Source: Anaerolineae bacterium
Lineage (GTDB): Bacteria; Chloroflexota; Anaerolineae; 4572-78; J111
Assembly (NCBI GenBank): GCA_023151115.1
Contig: JAKLJP010000002.1
Span: forward strand, 1-64,000
Length of the DNA stretch: 64,000 nt
Direction: 5' to 3'
Positions within the stretch are counted from its first letter, which is position 1. Each line of letters begins with the position of its first letter. Of the stretch, positions 50,778-57,939 are shown in pieces. Below the pieces are notes generated by a model. That model worked only from the letters and a program-made list of their open reading frames with translations, did no database searches and was not told the origin of the DNA. Made by a program: the position numbers and the translations under genes.

Positions 50778-51281
50778 ATGTCATCTAAATATCACCTGGC
50801 TCAAGTCAACATTGGCCGGATATTGGCCCCGCTTGATGGCCCCCTCATGGCCGGATTTGTGGCCCGGCTGGACGAGATCAACGCCCTGGCCGATGGCACT
50901 CCCGGCTTTGTCTGGCGGCTGCAAACGGAAGAGGGCAATGCCACCGACCTGCGGCCTTACGACGACGACCGCATCCTGGTCAATATGTCGGTCTGGGAGT
51001 CGCTGGAAGATTTGAAAGCCTACGTTTACAAGAGCGCGCACGCCGAGGTGATGCGCCAACGCCGCCAGTGGTTTGAGAAGTTCGAGGGCATGTACATGAC
51101 TTTGTGGTGGGTCAAGGCCGGGCACATTCCTACCGTAGCCGAAGCGAAACGCCGCCTCGAATATCTGAGTGAGCACGGTCCCAGCGCCCACGCCTTCACC
51201 TTTAAGCAGCCTTTCCCACCGCCCGACGTAGCCCCAGAGAATTTTAGCGTCACCTTATTTGACCCCTGCCCGGCGGCCTGA
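50778..51281 (+). CDS. DUF3291 domain protein
   Basis: A 167-aa protein matching the DUF3291 family: YHLAQVNIGRILAPLDGP at the start, INALADGTPGFVWRL, DDRILVNMSVWESLEDLKAYVY and WFEKFEGMYMTLWWVKAGHIPTVAEAKRRL. The fold is a dimeric alpha/beta barrel like antibiotic monooxygenases. Function is unknown. It lies inside the heme block, between hemH and hemY. ATG 50778 is used since longer frames run through the repeat. A DinB gene follows 1 nt after its stop. Confidence 0.88.
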   Translation: MSSKYHLAQVNIGRILAPLDGPLMAGFVARLDEINALADGTPGFVWRLQTEEGNATDLRPYDDDRILVNMSVWESLEDLKAYVYKSAHAEVMRQRRQWFEKFEGMYMTLWWVKAGHIPTVAEAKRRLEYLSEHGPSAHAFTFKQPFPPPDVAPENFSVTLFDPCPAA

Positions 51282-51282
51282 C

Positions 51283-51750
51283 ATGGACTCGTTCGATGAT
51301 TTGCCCGACCGCCTGGCCCGCATCCCGGAGAGGATTTCACGGGCTGTAGCCACGTGGTCCAAAGCCGAACTGCAAGCCCCTTCGGTGGCGGGTAACTGGT
51401 CCGCTGCGACAATTCTGGCCCACCTGCGCGCCTCCGATGACATTCTCACTCCGCGCATCTACGCTATGCTCGTCCGGGACAACCCGCCGCTGCCGGCCTA
51501 TGATGACCGGCGCTGGGCCGAGGTGGCCGGCTACGAGCGGGCCGATTTCCGCGCCTCGTTGTCAGCCTTCACCCTGCGCCGGGCCGAACTGGTCGCCCTG
51601 CTGCGCAGCCTTGCTCCAGTAGACTGGCAGCGCACCGGCCTGCACGAGGCCCACGGCCCCATCAGCCTGCTTCAAGTTGTCACCCACCTGGTGGAGCACG
51701 AAGAAGAACACTGCCGCCAGCTTGAAGCGATCAAGGCTGCGTTTGTTTAA
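51283..51750 (+). CDS. DinB family protein (second)
   Basis: A 155-aa four-helix DinB-like protein. Likely metal ligands are in ATILAHLRASDD and VVTHLVEHEEEHCRQL near the C-terminus. WSAATILAHL and EEHCRQLEAIK are typical of DinB_2 members. The ATG is 1 nt behind the DUF3291 stop, so the two genes are translationally coupled. Unlike the DinB protein at 38162, it has no neighbour repeat in its own leader. Confidence 0.88.
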   Translation: MDSFDDLPDRLARIPERISRAVATWSKAELQAPSVAGNWSAATILAHLRASDDILTPRIYAMLVRDNPPLPAYDDRRWAEVAGYERADFRASLSAFTLRRAELVALLRSLAPVDWQRTGLHEAHGPISLLQVVTHLVEHEEEHCRQLEAIKAAFV

Positions 51751-51789
51751 TTTAAGGAATTATCAGAACCTACACCATATCACCCAAAA

Positions 51790-51858
51790 ATGGTAGCAGG
51801 GTAGCAAGTAGCATGGATGGTTTACCGCTGTCTACTGTCTACCGTCTACTGGCTACTG
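51790..51858. repeat. GGTAGCA/CTGTCTAC-type low-complexity palindrome
   Basis: GGTAGCAGGGTAGCAAGTAG on the left faces CTGTCTACTGTCTACC and CTACTGGCTACTG on the right. It explains an apparent N-terminal extension of the EamA-like frame, which would be encoded by the repeat. Confidence 0.78.
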
Positions 51859-51899
51859 TTTTTAGACGAGCATTTCTAGAGAATCAAAGGCACGGAAAA

Positions 51900-52325
51900 G
51901 TGAATTGGATTTTTTATGCTGTCATAACCGCACTCCTCCTGGCGGCGGCTGATGTTTTTGTTAAGCTGGCTACCGGCAAACTTTCCAACAGCGTCGCATT
52001 GTTGATTTATGGCAGTTGCACGTTTTTAATGGGCCTGGGCTGGGTGCTGTGGCAGCGGTTTCAGGGCGTGCCGCAGTACGCCCAGCTACCGGGAATGGTG
52101 GCTGCCGGAGCGGTTGGCCTCACCTTTGCTTTGGTAACAGTAGGCCTGTTTGTTACATTTGGCGCGGGCGCGCCTATCTCGCTGGCCTCACCGCTGATTC
52201 GGCTGAGCGGACTGGTGCTGGTCAGCCTGGTCGGCCTGATTTTTTTCAAAGAGCCGCTGACCTGGCGCTATGTAGCCGGGATGCTGCTGGCCTGCGCTGG
52301 GATTTATTTGATTATCACGCGCTAA
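51900..52325 (+). CDS. Small EamA/DMT-type transporter half
   Basis: A 141-aa protein with about five hydrophobic helices and one EamA unit: NWIFYAVITALLLAAADVFVKLA and APISLASPLIRLSGLVLVSLVGLIFFKEPLTWRYVAGMLLACAGIYLI. Full DMT exporters have two units, so this would work as a dimer, as SMR proteins do. GTG 51900 was chosen because upstream codons lie in a repeat and homologues start near VNW. AAAGGCACGG is a possible ribosome site. Confidence 0.8.
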   Translation: MNWIFYAVITALLLAAADVFVKLATGKLSNSVALLIYGSCTFLMGLGWVLWQRFQGVPQYAQLPGMVAAGAVGLTFALVTVGLFVTFGAGAPISLASPLIRLSGLVLVSLVGLIFFKEPLTWRYVAGMLLACAGIYLIITR

Positions 52326-52363
52326 TCTGCTAAAAAGACTGAAACCCCCTCAGCCGATTGAAG

Positions 52364-52648
52364 TCAGTACGTCTTGGTTTCCACTACCTCGACAATCCGT
52401 ACCTGAGCATTCATCATAATTGTGCCTTCAACCCGGCCCCACAGGCCGCGCAGCGCGGCAAGCATCGCTTCGGCCTGGCTGGCAGTGTCGAACTCAAGGT
52501 CAATCATCACGTACTTTTCATCGTCAATCGGTCGTAAAACCTGATAACGACGTACCCCCGACTTCTCCCGGCCCACAGGGTCGCTGTCGAAAGCCTTCTT
52601 CCAATCCTCAAAGTTGAAAATTGGGTGTTCAATCCGCAGAATGTGCAT
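52364..52648 (-). CDS. Small ferredoxin-like-fold (antibiotic monooxygenase-type) protein
   Basis: A 94-aa protein beginning MHILRIEHPIFNFEDWKKAFDSDP and containing RRYQVLRPIDDEKYVMIDLEFD and AEAMLAALRGLW. The pattern suggests one alpha/beta barrel unit like antibiotic monooxygenase-fold proteins. Function unknown. AAGGAGG 6 nt before ATG 52648 decides the start. Confidence 0.82.
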   Translation of the reverse strand: MHILRIEHPIFNFEDWKKAFDSDPVGREKSGVRRYQVLRPIDDEKYVMIDLEFDTASQAEAMLAALRGLWGRVEGTIMMNAQVRIVEVVETKTY

Positions 52649-52730
52649 TTCAGCCTCCTTAACCTTCGGATAAATTTGTAACTGCCAACTAACCTTATGA
52701 GTTTTGACTGCAAGCAAAATTCGGTAAAGC

Positions 52731-52795
52731 CTGGAGGTTGGAAGATTGGAAGGCTGGAAGGTTGGTCAATATTTGCCAACCCTCCAATCTTCCAG
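52731..52795. repeat. GGTTGGAAGATTGGAAGG palindrome
   Basis: GGAGGTTGGAAGATTGGAAG on the left faces CCAACCCTCCAATCTTCC on the right. It belongs with 42076-42138. The stretch 52649-52926 has no gene; besides this repeat I see nothing else in it. Confidence 0.82.
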
Positions 52796-52926
52796 GATTA
52801 TCGAGATTACCAATTTTGAAAATCAAATCTCATTAGCTGCTAGGCGCCCCATTTGAACAGAGTGAGACGAGAGGAAGTTATACACCATAAGTACGCTGTG
52901 TGAAAATCGGGCAGTTTCCAAGTAGC

Positions 52927-52976
52927 TGGAGTGCAAAGCTTGTTTTGCCAAGCGGCAAGGCAAGCCTTGCACTCCA
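52927..52976. repeat. GGAGTGCAAAG palindrome, third copy
   Basis: TGGAGTGCAAAGCTTG pairs with CAAGCCTTGCACTCCA. It is the third copy of the palindrome found at 49612-49658 and 50704-50751, here without the flanking modules and in inverted internal order. Confidence 0.85.
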
Positions 52977-53019
52977 ATTTCTCAACTAATTTGAAACACA
53001 CCTACTGAGATTAAAGACA

Positions 53020-53048
53020 TTGCCTGGACTGCCGGGTTATGCTATACT
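53020..53048 (+). promoter_or_regulatory. Promoter of hemY, possibly leaderless
   Basis: TTGCCT (53020-53025), a 17-nt spacer and TATACT (53043-53048) end 7 nt before the ATG at 53056, so the transcript should begin at or next to the start codon. No ribosome site is visible. Confidence 0.65.
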
Positions 53049-53055
53049 CCCTGGC

Positions 53056-54549
53056 ATGCCTCATGTAACCATCATCGGCGGCGGCATTGCCGGGTTAGCC
53101 ACGGCTTACTATCTGCAAAAGAAAAGCGGCGAAAGCGGGATCCTCTTTAGTTACAGCCTGATCGAAGGCACTCCCCGCCTGGGCGGCAAAATTGTCACCG
53201 ACCGGGTGGATGATTTTATTATCGAAGGCGGCCCCGACTCTTTTATTACCCAAAAACCCTGGGCTACTCAACTGTGCCGCGAATTGGGGCTGGCCGACCG
53301 GCTCATCCCCACTAACGACGAGCGCCGCAACATTTATGTCCTCAGTAAAGGCAAACTGGTTCCTTTTCCCGGCGGCTACCGGCTGACCGTCCCCACCGAA
53401 TTTATTCCCTTTGCCCTCTCTCCCCTCATCTCCCCGTTGGGCAAACTGCGCATGGGCCTGGATTTGGTCATTCCCCCCCGCCGCGAGCGGGGCGACGAGA
53501 GCCTGGCCGATTTTATCCGCCGCCGCCTGGGGGCCGAAGCTTTGGATAAAATCGCCGGGCCGGTGATGGCTGGCATCTACGTGGCCGACCCGGAACGATT
53601 GAGCCTGCTCAGCACCTTCCCCATGTTTGCCGAAATGGAGCAAAAATACGGCAGCCTGATCAAAGCCATGCGTGCCTCGAAAAAGCCCACTGCTTTAAAT
53701 AGCGCTCATAATCATAATGGGGCCGGCCCCTCCGGCGGTCAGCGGTCAGCCGTCGGCGGTCCGTCTTCCATGTTCACCAGCCTGCGCGGCGGCATGCAAG
53801 AGCTGATCGAGGCGCTGGCGGCTCAGCTTCAAGGAGATTTACGGCTGGGCAGCCGGGTCACTGGTTTGCGCCGGCTGTCGCCCGGCTTTGAAGTAACGCT
53901 TGACTCCGCCGAGACTCTCCAAACCGACGCTGTGGTTATGGCCACGCCGGCCTACTCCGCGGCCGGTCTGTTGGAACCGATTGAACCCCGCCTGGCGACC
54001 CTCCTGCGACAGATTCGCTATGTCTCTACGGCCACCGTTTCGTTGGGCTATCGCCGGGCCGACCTGCCCACCGACCTCAACGGTTTTGGCTTTATGGTCC
54101 CCAAAAGCGAAAGCCGCCAGGTACTTGCTTGCACCTGGTCCTCAACCAAATTTGATCACCGCGCTCCCGCCGATGCAGCCCTGCTGCGGCTCTTTGTCGG
54201 CGGCGATACCAAAGAACACCTGGTTGAGACCCTGGGAGATGAGGAACTATTTGCTCTGGCTCAAGCTGAGCTTAGGGCGATTATGGGCATCACCGCCCCG
54301 CCGGTCGCGCAGCGTGTTTTCCGCTGGCCCAAAGGGAACGCCCAATACGATGTCGGCCACCTTGACCGGGTGGCTGAAATGGAGCAGCTTGCCGCCGCCA
54401 TTCCCGGCTTATACCTCACCGGCAGCGCCTTTCGCGGTATCGGCCTGCCCGACTGCATCAAAAGCGCCCTGACCACCGTTGAAGGTTTAATGTCGCAGGT
54501 TCAACGTTTGAATGTTGAACGTTACTCACCGCAGGGAAATGCTCATTAA
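53056..54549 (+). CDS. hemY: Protoporphyrinogen/coproporphyrinogen oxidase, HemY type
   Basis: A 497-aa FAD enzyme of the last heme steps. The dinucleotide motif is VTIIGGGIAGLATAYYL (about 4-20), followed by ETPRLGGK-like EGTPRLGGKI, IIEGGPDSF and the C-terminal GLYLTGSAFRGIGLPDCIKS. Length fits the oxygen-dependent family. A Gly/Ser-rich loop (GPSGGQRSAVGGPSS, about 225-239) is coded by CGGTCAGCGGTCAGC-like repeat DNA near 53727-53766. The last residues (RLNVERY) are coded by a GTTCAACGTT repeat. It probably oxidises coproporphyrinogen or protoporphyrinogen; which one depends on whether a HemQ exists elsewhere. Confidence 0.94.
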   Translation: MPHVTIIGGGIAGLATAYYLQKKSGESGILFSYSLIEGTPRLGGKIVTDRVDDFIIEGGPDSFITQKPWATQLCRELGLADRLIPTNDERRNIYVLSKGKLVPFPGGYRLTVPTEFIPFALSPLISPLGKLRMGLDLVIPPRRERGDESLADFIRRRLGAEALDKIAGPVMAGIYVADPERLSLLSTFPMFAEMEQKYGSLIKAMRASKKPTALNSAHNHNGAGPSGGQRSAVGGPSSMFTSLRGGMQELIEALAAQLQGDLRLGSRVTGLRRLSPGFEVTLDSAETLQTDAVVMATPAYSAAGLLEPIEPRLATLLRQIRYVSTATVSLGYRRADLPTDLNGFGFMVPKSESRQVLACTWSSTKFDHRAPADAALLRLFVGGDTKEHLVETLGDEELFALAQAELRAIMGITAPPVAQRVFRWPKGNAQYDVGHLDRVAEMEQLAAAIPGLYLTGSAFRGIGLPDCIKSALTTVEGLMSQVQRLNVERYSPQGNAH

Positions 54550-54591
54550 TGTCATAACTTAAAACGTTTGAACGTTAAACGTTCAACGTTA
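54490..54591. repeat. GTTCAACGTT/AACGTTGAAC palindromes around the hemY stop
   Basis: GTTCAACGTTTGAATGTTG inside the hemY end and AACGTTTGAACGTTAAACG behind it are related palindromes; AACGTTCAACGTTAC repeats the unit. The first lies in coding sequence, the second spans the gap to the FHA promoter. Confidence 0.8.
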
Positions 54592-54592
54592 C

Positions 54593-54621
54593 TTGACCTT
54601 CCACCTAACCTACCATAAAAT
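54593..54621 (+). promoter_or_regulatory. Promoter of the FHA gene
   Basis: TTGACC (54593-54598), a 17-nt spacer and TAAAAT (54616-54621) lie 37 nt before the ATG. TGGAGGA at 54643-54649 is the ribosome site. Confidence 0.75.
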
Positions 54622-54657
54622 AGTTACAATGCCCCACATTTTATGGAGGATTGCTGG

Positions 54658-55632
54658 ATGTCTGCCGACTCTGATCTGCCTGTCTCAAAAAAGCCGTTTG
54701 GATTGACCCTTAAAGGCAACGTAACCGTTCATTATCTCGATGGCCAGACGCTAGAAGGCGAAATTGCGGCCCAGGATGAGCTGAATATCTGGCTCACCAT
54801 TGACGATACGCCCTATTTGATTCCGCGTCACCAAATCAGGTATATCAAAGGCCAACCGGGCCAGCCGATTGAACCGGAGCCGGCCGAAATCGGGCTCCCG
54901 GCAGACCCCTTTGCTCGCCTCCAGGCCGTACCAATGCCGCCGGTGCTTCAGGAAGCGCTGCAAGCTGAACCGGAACCCAAACCTGAGCCAGAAACCGAAT
55001 CCTCTCCCGCTCCGGCTCAGTTTGTCGAAGAAATTGTATTTCCACCGCCCGACGAGGGCGGCACACTGGTCATTCCCGCTGGGGCAATTAGCTTTTCGCC
55101 GGAAGTTGAAGAAACCGGGGTTCATACCGCGCTGGGTGATGAAGTTGCCGATGCCGGCTCAACAATAGTTCTGCCCGCCGGAGTTGACCTTGTTTCAGAT
55201 ACCGTCGAAAGAGAGGTTACTTTAGGCAGCGGCACAACCGCCGACCTGGGCGAAACCGAACTGCTGCCCTCGCTGGACCTAGATGAGGACGTCACGTTTG
55301 TGCTCGGCCGGACTGAGGGAGAAGAAGTTTCTGCTCACCTGATTTGTACCACCGGGCCCCATGCCGGCGAAGTGCTCAAACTCAAGCCCGGTGTTACCAC
55401 CCTGGGTCGCTCCAGCGATAACAGTTTCCCCTTATCAAAAGATAAAGAAGCCTCGCGCCGGCATGCCCTCATTGTTTACGAAGCCAGTAAATTTGTACTG
55501 CAAGACCAAAACAGCCTCAACGGCACCTTTGTTAACGACCAACTGATTAAGGAACCGTATCCCCTTCAGGATGGCGACATCATCCTTATTGGTGTTTCGA
55601 CTTTAAAATTTCAGGAAAGCGCCAAAAAATAA
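54658..55632 (+). CDS. FHA-domain protein
   Basis: A 324-aa cytoplasmic protein. Residues about 15-65 form a small beta-rich domain (GNVTVHYLDGQTLEGEIAAQ, IPRHQIRYIKG) that I cannot name. An acidic, Pro/Glu-rich middle (about 70-215) follows. The C-terminal FHA domain (about 220-320) has TLGRSSDNSFPLSKD, ASRRHALIVYE, NSLNGTFVND and LQDGDIILIG, the conserved phospho-Thr-binding residues (Arg, Ser, Asn). It likely binds a phosphoprotein in Ser/Thr-kinase signalling; no kinase adjoins it. It has its own promoter. Confidence 0.9.
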   Translation: MSADSDLPVSKKPFGLTLKGNVTVHYLDGQTLEGEIAAQDELNIWLTIDDTPYLIPRHQIRYIKGQPGQPIEPEPAEIGLPADPFARLQAVPMPPVLQEALQAEPEPKPEPETESSPAPAQFVEEIVFPPPDEGGTLVIPAGAISFSPEVEETGVHTALGDEVADAGSTIVLPAGVDLVSDTVEREVTLGSGTTADLGETELLPSLDLDEDVTFVLGRTEGEEVSAHLICTTGPHAGEVLKLKPGVTTLGRSSDNSFPLSKDKEASRRHALIVYEASKFVLQDQNSLNGTFVNDQLIKEPYPLQDGDIILIGVSTLKFQESAKK

Positions 55633-56152
55633 CCATCGCCAATGCTATCTCCGTACTAGTACGGAGATTTAACTCATAGTTTTCGCGGGGAAAACATGGG
55701 TGCTATTATCGTTGCTAAATTTTGCTCCAGGCATTAAAGTAGGGGCGTCGTAACAAAGTTAGGTTACACTGTTTACGATTATTACCCAAATTATCAAGGT
55801 TTGACGGATCACTCATGACGTTAAACCGAATTGCACTTTAACAGTTTTTACCTGCGTTCTGGGTCGTTCGCGAAGCCCTAGTAAATTTTCTGCTTTATAA
55901 GTAGTATCTATCGTCGTTTTTTCCCGCTTCGTGTTTCCAACGCCCCCTGTGTTTGTATCCCTTTAACCGGATACAAAACGCGCAGGGGGCGTTTTTGTTT
56001 ACCAGGAACTTGTCCAACCACGTCACTCGCCAGAAGATGAAATGAACGCAAGACCATCCAGAGTTAGAAGCCCCCCTGAGTTTTTGAAAAACTACTAACA
56101 CCAGAGTACCTGCAAGCAATATGAACTTATTAGAAAACTCAGGAGGATAGTT
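55633..56152. other. 520-nt gap with palindrome and terminator, possible small RNA or long leader
   Basis: No convincing protein gene is present. Bases 55647-55668 are a perfect 22-nt palindrome with half-site ATCTCCGTACT. The middle (55670-55930) is AT-rich with no match I know. A strong terminator lies at 55939-55997. Either a small RNA ends there or the FHA transcript does. An SD sequence CAGGAGG (56140-56146) precedes the next gene. Confidence 0.5.
55939..55997 (+). terminator. Long-stem intrinsic terminator
   Basis: AACGCCCCCTG (55939-55949) pairs with CAGGGGGCGTT (55983-55993), with an inner TTGTATCC/GGATACAA pair, followed by TTTTTGTTT. Confidence 0.9.
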
Positions 56153-57604
56153 ATGAAAAGCATACTCTTAGTAAAATGGTCAACGCTGATCATAAGTTTA
56201 CTCTTACTCATCGGACTATCATCTGGCTGGGCTTATGCCCATGCAACCGGGCAAAACTTTTTTGCGCCAGAGCTTAATCCTCAGAATGATGAAGTTAATA
56301 TTACCGGCTGTGGAAACACAACTCCCTTTGGTCAATCCGATAGCAGTGTAGCTTTTGTCTTGCCCTCGGCTATCACCGGCACAATTGATCTGGTCATGAA
56401 TGGGCCGGCAGCCGTGGCCACCGGCGACACCTTCAGTGTAGCGGTAGTTGCCCAGCACATACCTGACCCCGGCCTGTATGGAGCGCAGTTTGAAATCAAT
56501 TTCAACCCAACTCTGCTAACGCTCAGTAACCTTCAACCCAATCCTGATTTATCCTTCGTGGTCCTCAACGAGGTTGATAACACGCTGGGCAAACTCAGGT
56601 TCGCAGCCAGCCGCCAGGGCAACGTACCCGGCTTAACCGGCGATGTGACCTTGCTCACGTTCGACGTAACAGCAGGTAATACCCCCTGTATGCCGACATT
56701 AACCTTCACGAATGTAAAAATTGGCGACGCACAAGCTAATCCTTTTAATGTGATTATCCATCCATACACTTTCTCCATTGGACTCGCGCCAACGCCAACC
56801 CCAGGCACACCGACCTCGACACCCGAAACCCCAACGGCGACCCCGGAGACGCCCACCGTTACTCCAGAAACCCCAACGGCAACGCCGGAAACCCCGACGG
56901 CGACGCCTGAAACCCCAACAGTAACGCCGGAAACGCCGACGGCAACGCCCGAAACGCCGACGGCAACGCCCGAAACGCCAACCGCGACCCCAGAGACGCC
57001 CACCGCTACTCCAGAAACACCGACCGCAACGCCGGAAACCCCGACGGCGACGCCCGAAACCCCAACGGCGACCCCGGAGACACCCACCGCTACTCCAGAA
57101 ACACCAACCGCAACACCCGAGACGCCAACGGCAACGCCTGAAACGCCCACGCCGACACCCACCGTAGCCACCGTCTCTGGGCAGGTCGTTCTTGCCGGGC
57201 GGGCCAACAACGATTGGTCCGGCGCAACCGTCGAGTTGGAAAACGACACTGTCTTCAGCGCCACCACCGAGGCTACCGGCAACTACAGTATGCTCAACGT
57301 GCCTGAGGGTACCTATACAAGCGTCACTGCCGATGCACCCGGCTATCTACCGGCGCTCTGTAACTCTCCCGTTGTGACCGCGCCGCTCACTACGCTGGCC
57401 AGTGTCTCCCTTCTCAGCGGGGATGTTAACGATGATGGCTTCATCAACATCGTCGATGGCACTACGGTAGGAGTCAGTTTTGGCGCAACCGGCTCAGGTT
57501 TGGCCGAAGACATCAACCGGGATGGCGAGGTGGATATTTTCGACATTATCCTGGTTAGTGTGAATTTTGGCGTATCAGGACCTCAAACCTGGACCTGTCA
57601 GTAA
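56153..57604 (+). CDS. Secreted cohesin-linker-dockerin protein
   Basis: A 483-aa exported protein. A signal peptide (about 1-30) is followed by a cohesin domain (about 76-211): AVATGDTFSVAVVAQHIPDP, LYGAQFEINFNPTLLTLSNL, LTGDVTLLTFDV. Residues 224-335 are sixteen tandem PETPTAT-type heptapeptides. A carboxypeptidase-regulatory-like domain (about 339-420) and a type I dockerin (about 421-478) follow. The dockerin has two calcium loops, DVNDDGFINIVD and DINRDGEVDIFD. No catalytic domain or cell-wall anchor is visible. The cohesin could bind dockerins of this or other proteins. CAGGAGG precedes the ATG. The next gene encodes a protein with the same tail. Confidence 0.88.
   Translation: MKSILLVKWSTLIISLLLLIGLSSGWAYAHATGQNFFAPELNPQNDEVNITGCGNTTPFGQSDSSVAFVLPSAITGTIDLVMNGPAAVATGDTFSVAVVAQHIPDPGLYGAQFEINFNPTLLTLSNLQPNPDLSFVVLNEVDNTLGKLRFAASRQGNVPGLTGDVTLLTFDVTAGNTPCMPTLTFTNVKIGDAQANPFNVIIHPYTFSIGLAPTPTPGTPTSTPETPTATPETPTVTPETPTATPETPTATPETPTVTPETPTATPETPTATPETPTATPETPTATPETPTATPETPTATPETPTATPETPTATPETPTATPETPTATPETPTPTPTVATVSGQVVLAGRANNDWSGATVELENDTVFSATTEATGNYSMLNVPEGTYTSVTADAPGYLPALCNSPVVTAPLTTLASVSLLSGDVNDDGFINIVDGTTVGVSFGATGSGLAEDINRDGEVDIFDIILVSVNFGVSGPQTWTCQ
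56822..57157 (+). repeat. 21-bp tandem repeat, 16 units, coding for PETPTAT
   Basis: Sixteen 21-bp units code for PETPT followed by AT, VT or PT. Synonymous positions vary between units, so selection for the peptide is likely. It forms the Pro/Thr linker of the cohesin-dockerin protein. Confidence 0.95.
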
Positions 57605-57636
57605 TTCCATTTTCAGACCCTAAAGCATAACTCTAA

Positions 57637-57713
57637 AGACTTCCGAAGTCTTTCAGACTTCGGAAGTCTAACCCCACTGAAAATGCCGTAGGACGGGTTG
57701 CAGCCCGTCCTAC
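57637..57713. repeat. Two adjacent perfect palindromes behind the cohesin gene
   Basis: AGACTTCCGAAGTCT and AGACTTCGGAAGTCT pair perfectly over 15 bp around three bases (57637-57669). GTAGGACGGG and CCCGTCCTAC pair over 10 bp (57688-57713). The first may act as a terminator for the cohesin gene, although no T-run follows. Confidence 0.82.
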
Positions 57714-57725
57714 AAACCTATATTC

Positions 57726-57932
57726 TCAGGAGTTGTCACGAGCTAACGTATACCACCGATGAGGAAAATACCTTGCGGCGGTCGGCGGTCTATTTACAAA
57801 AGAGTGTTCATGAGCCTCCGGCACGCCACCGCTAATGAAAATCTTTTGCCGACAATGACCGGAGACCGAGAACCGGCTGTTTGCTATCTCCCGGTCTTCC
57901 GTCCCCGGTCCTCGGTCGTATTTACGAAGGAG
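57726..57932. repeat. Double modular repeat upstream of the propeller-cohesin gene
   Basis: Left module (57726-57769), 21-nt insert GCGGCGGTCGGCGG-type, module TATTTACAAAAGAGTGTTC to CTAATGAAAAT (57791-57842), a 76-nt CCGGTC/GACCGG palindromic insert (57843-57918), then TATTTACGAAGGAG (57919-57932). The final AAGGAG is the ribosome site of the next gene. The modules match 49561-49672 and 50666-50772; only the inserts differ. Confidence 0.82.
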
Positions 57933-57939
57933 GACATTA

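Noticed and set aside
51813..51899. N-terminal extension of the EamA-like protein
   Set aside because: The extra residues are coded by a low-complexity repeat; homologues start near the GTG at 51900.
55895..56119. 74-codon minus-strand frame in the gap before the cohesin gene
   Set aside because: It runs through the terminator at 55939-55997, lacks a ribosome site and a recognisable sequence.
56822..57157. CRISPR-like array appearance
   Set aside because: Units are directly adjacent without spacers, in frame, and code for a linker.
56533..57282. Antisense frame coding for repeated VGVSGVA
   Set aside because: It is the complement of the PETPTAT repeat array; no start context or independent domain.
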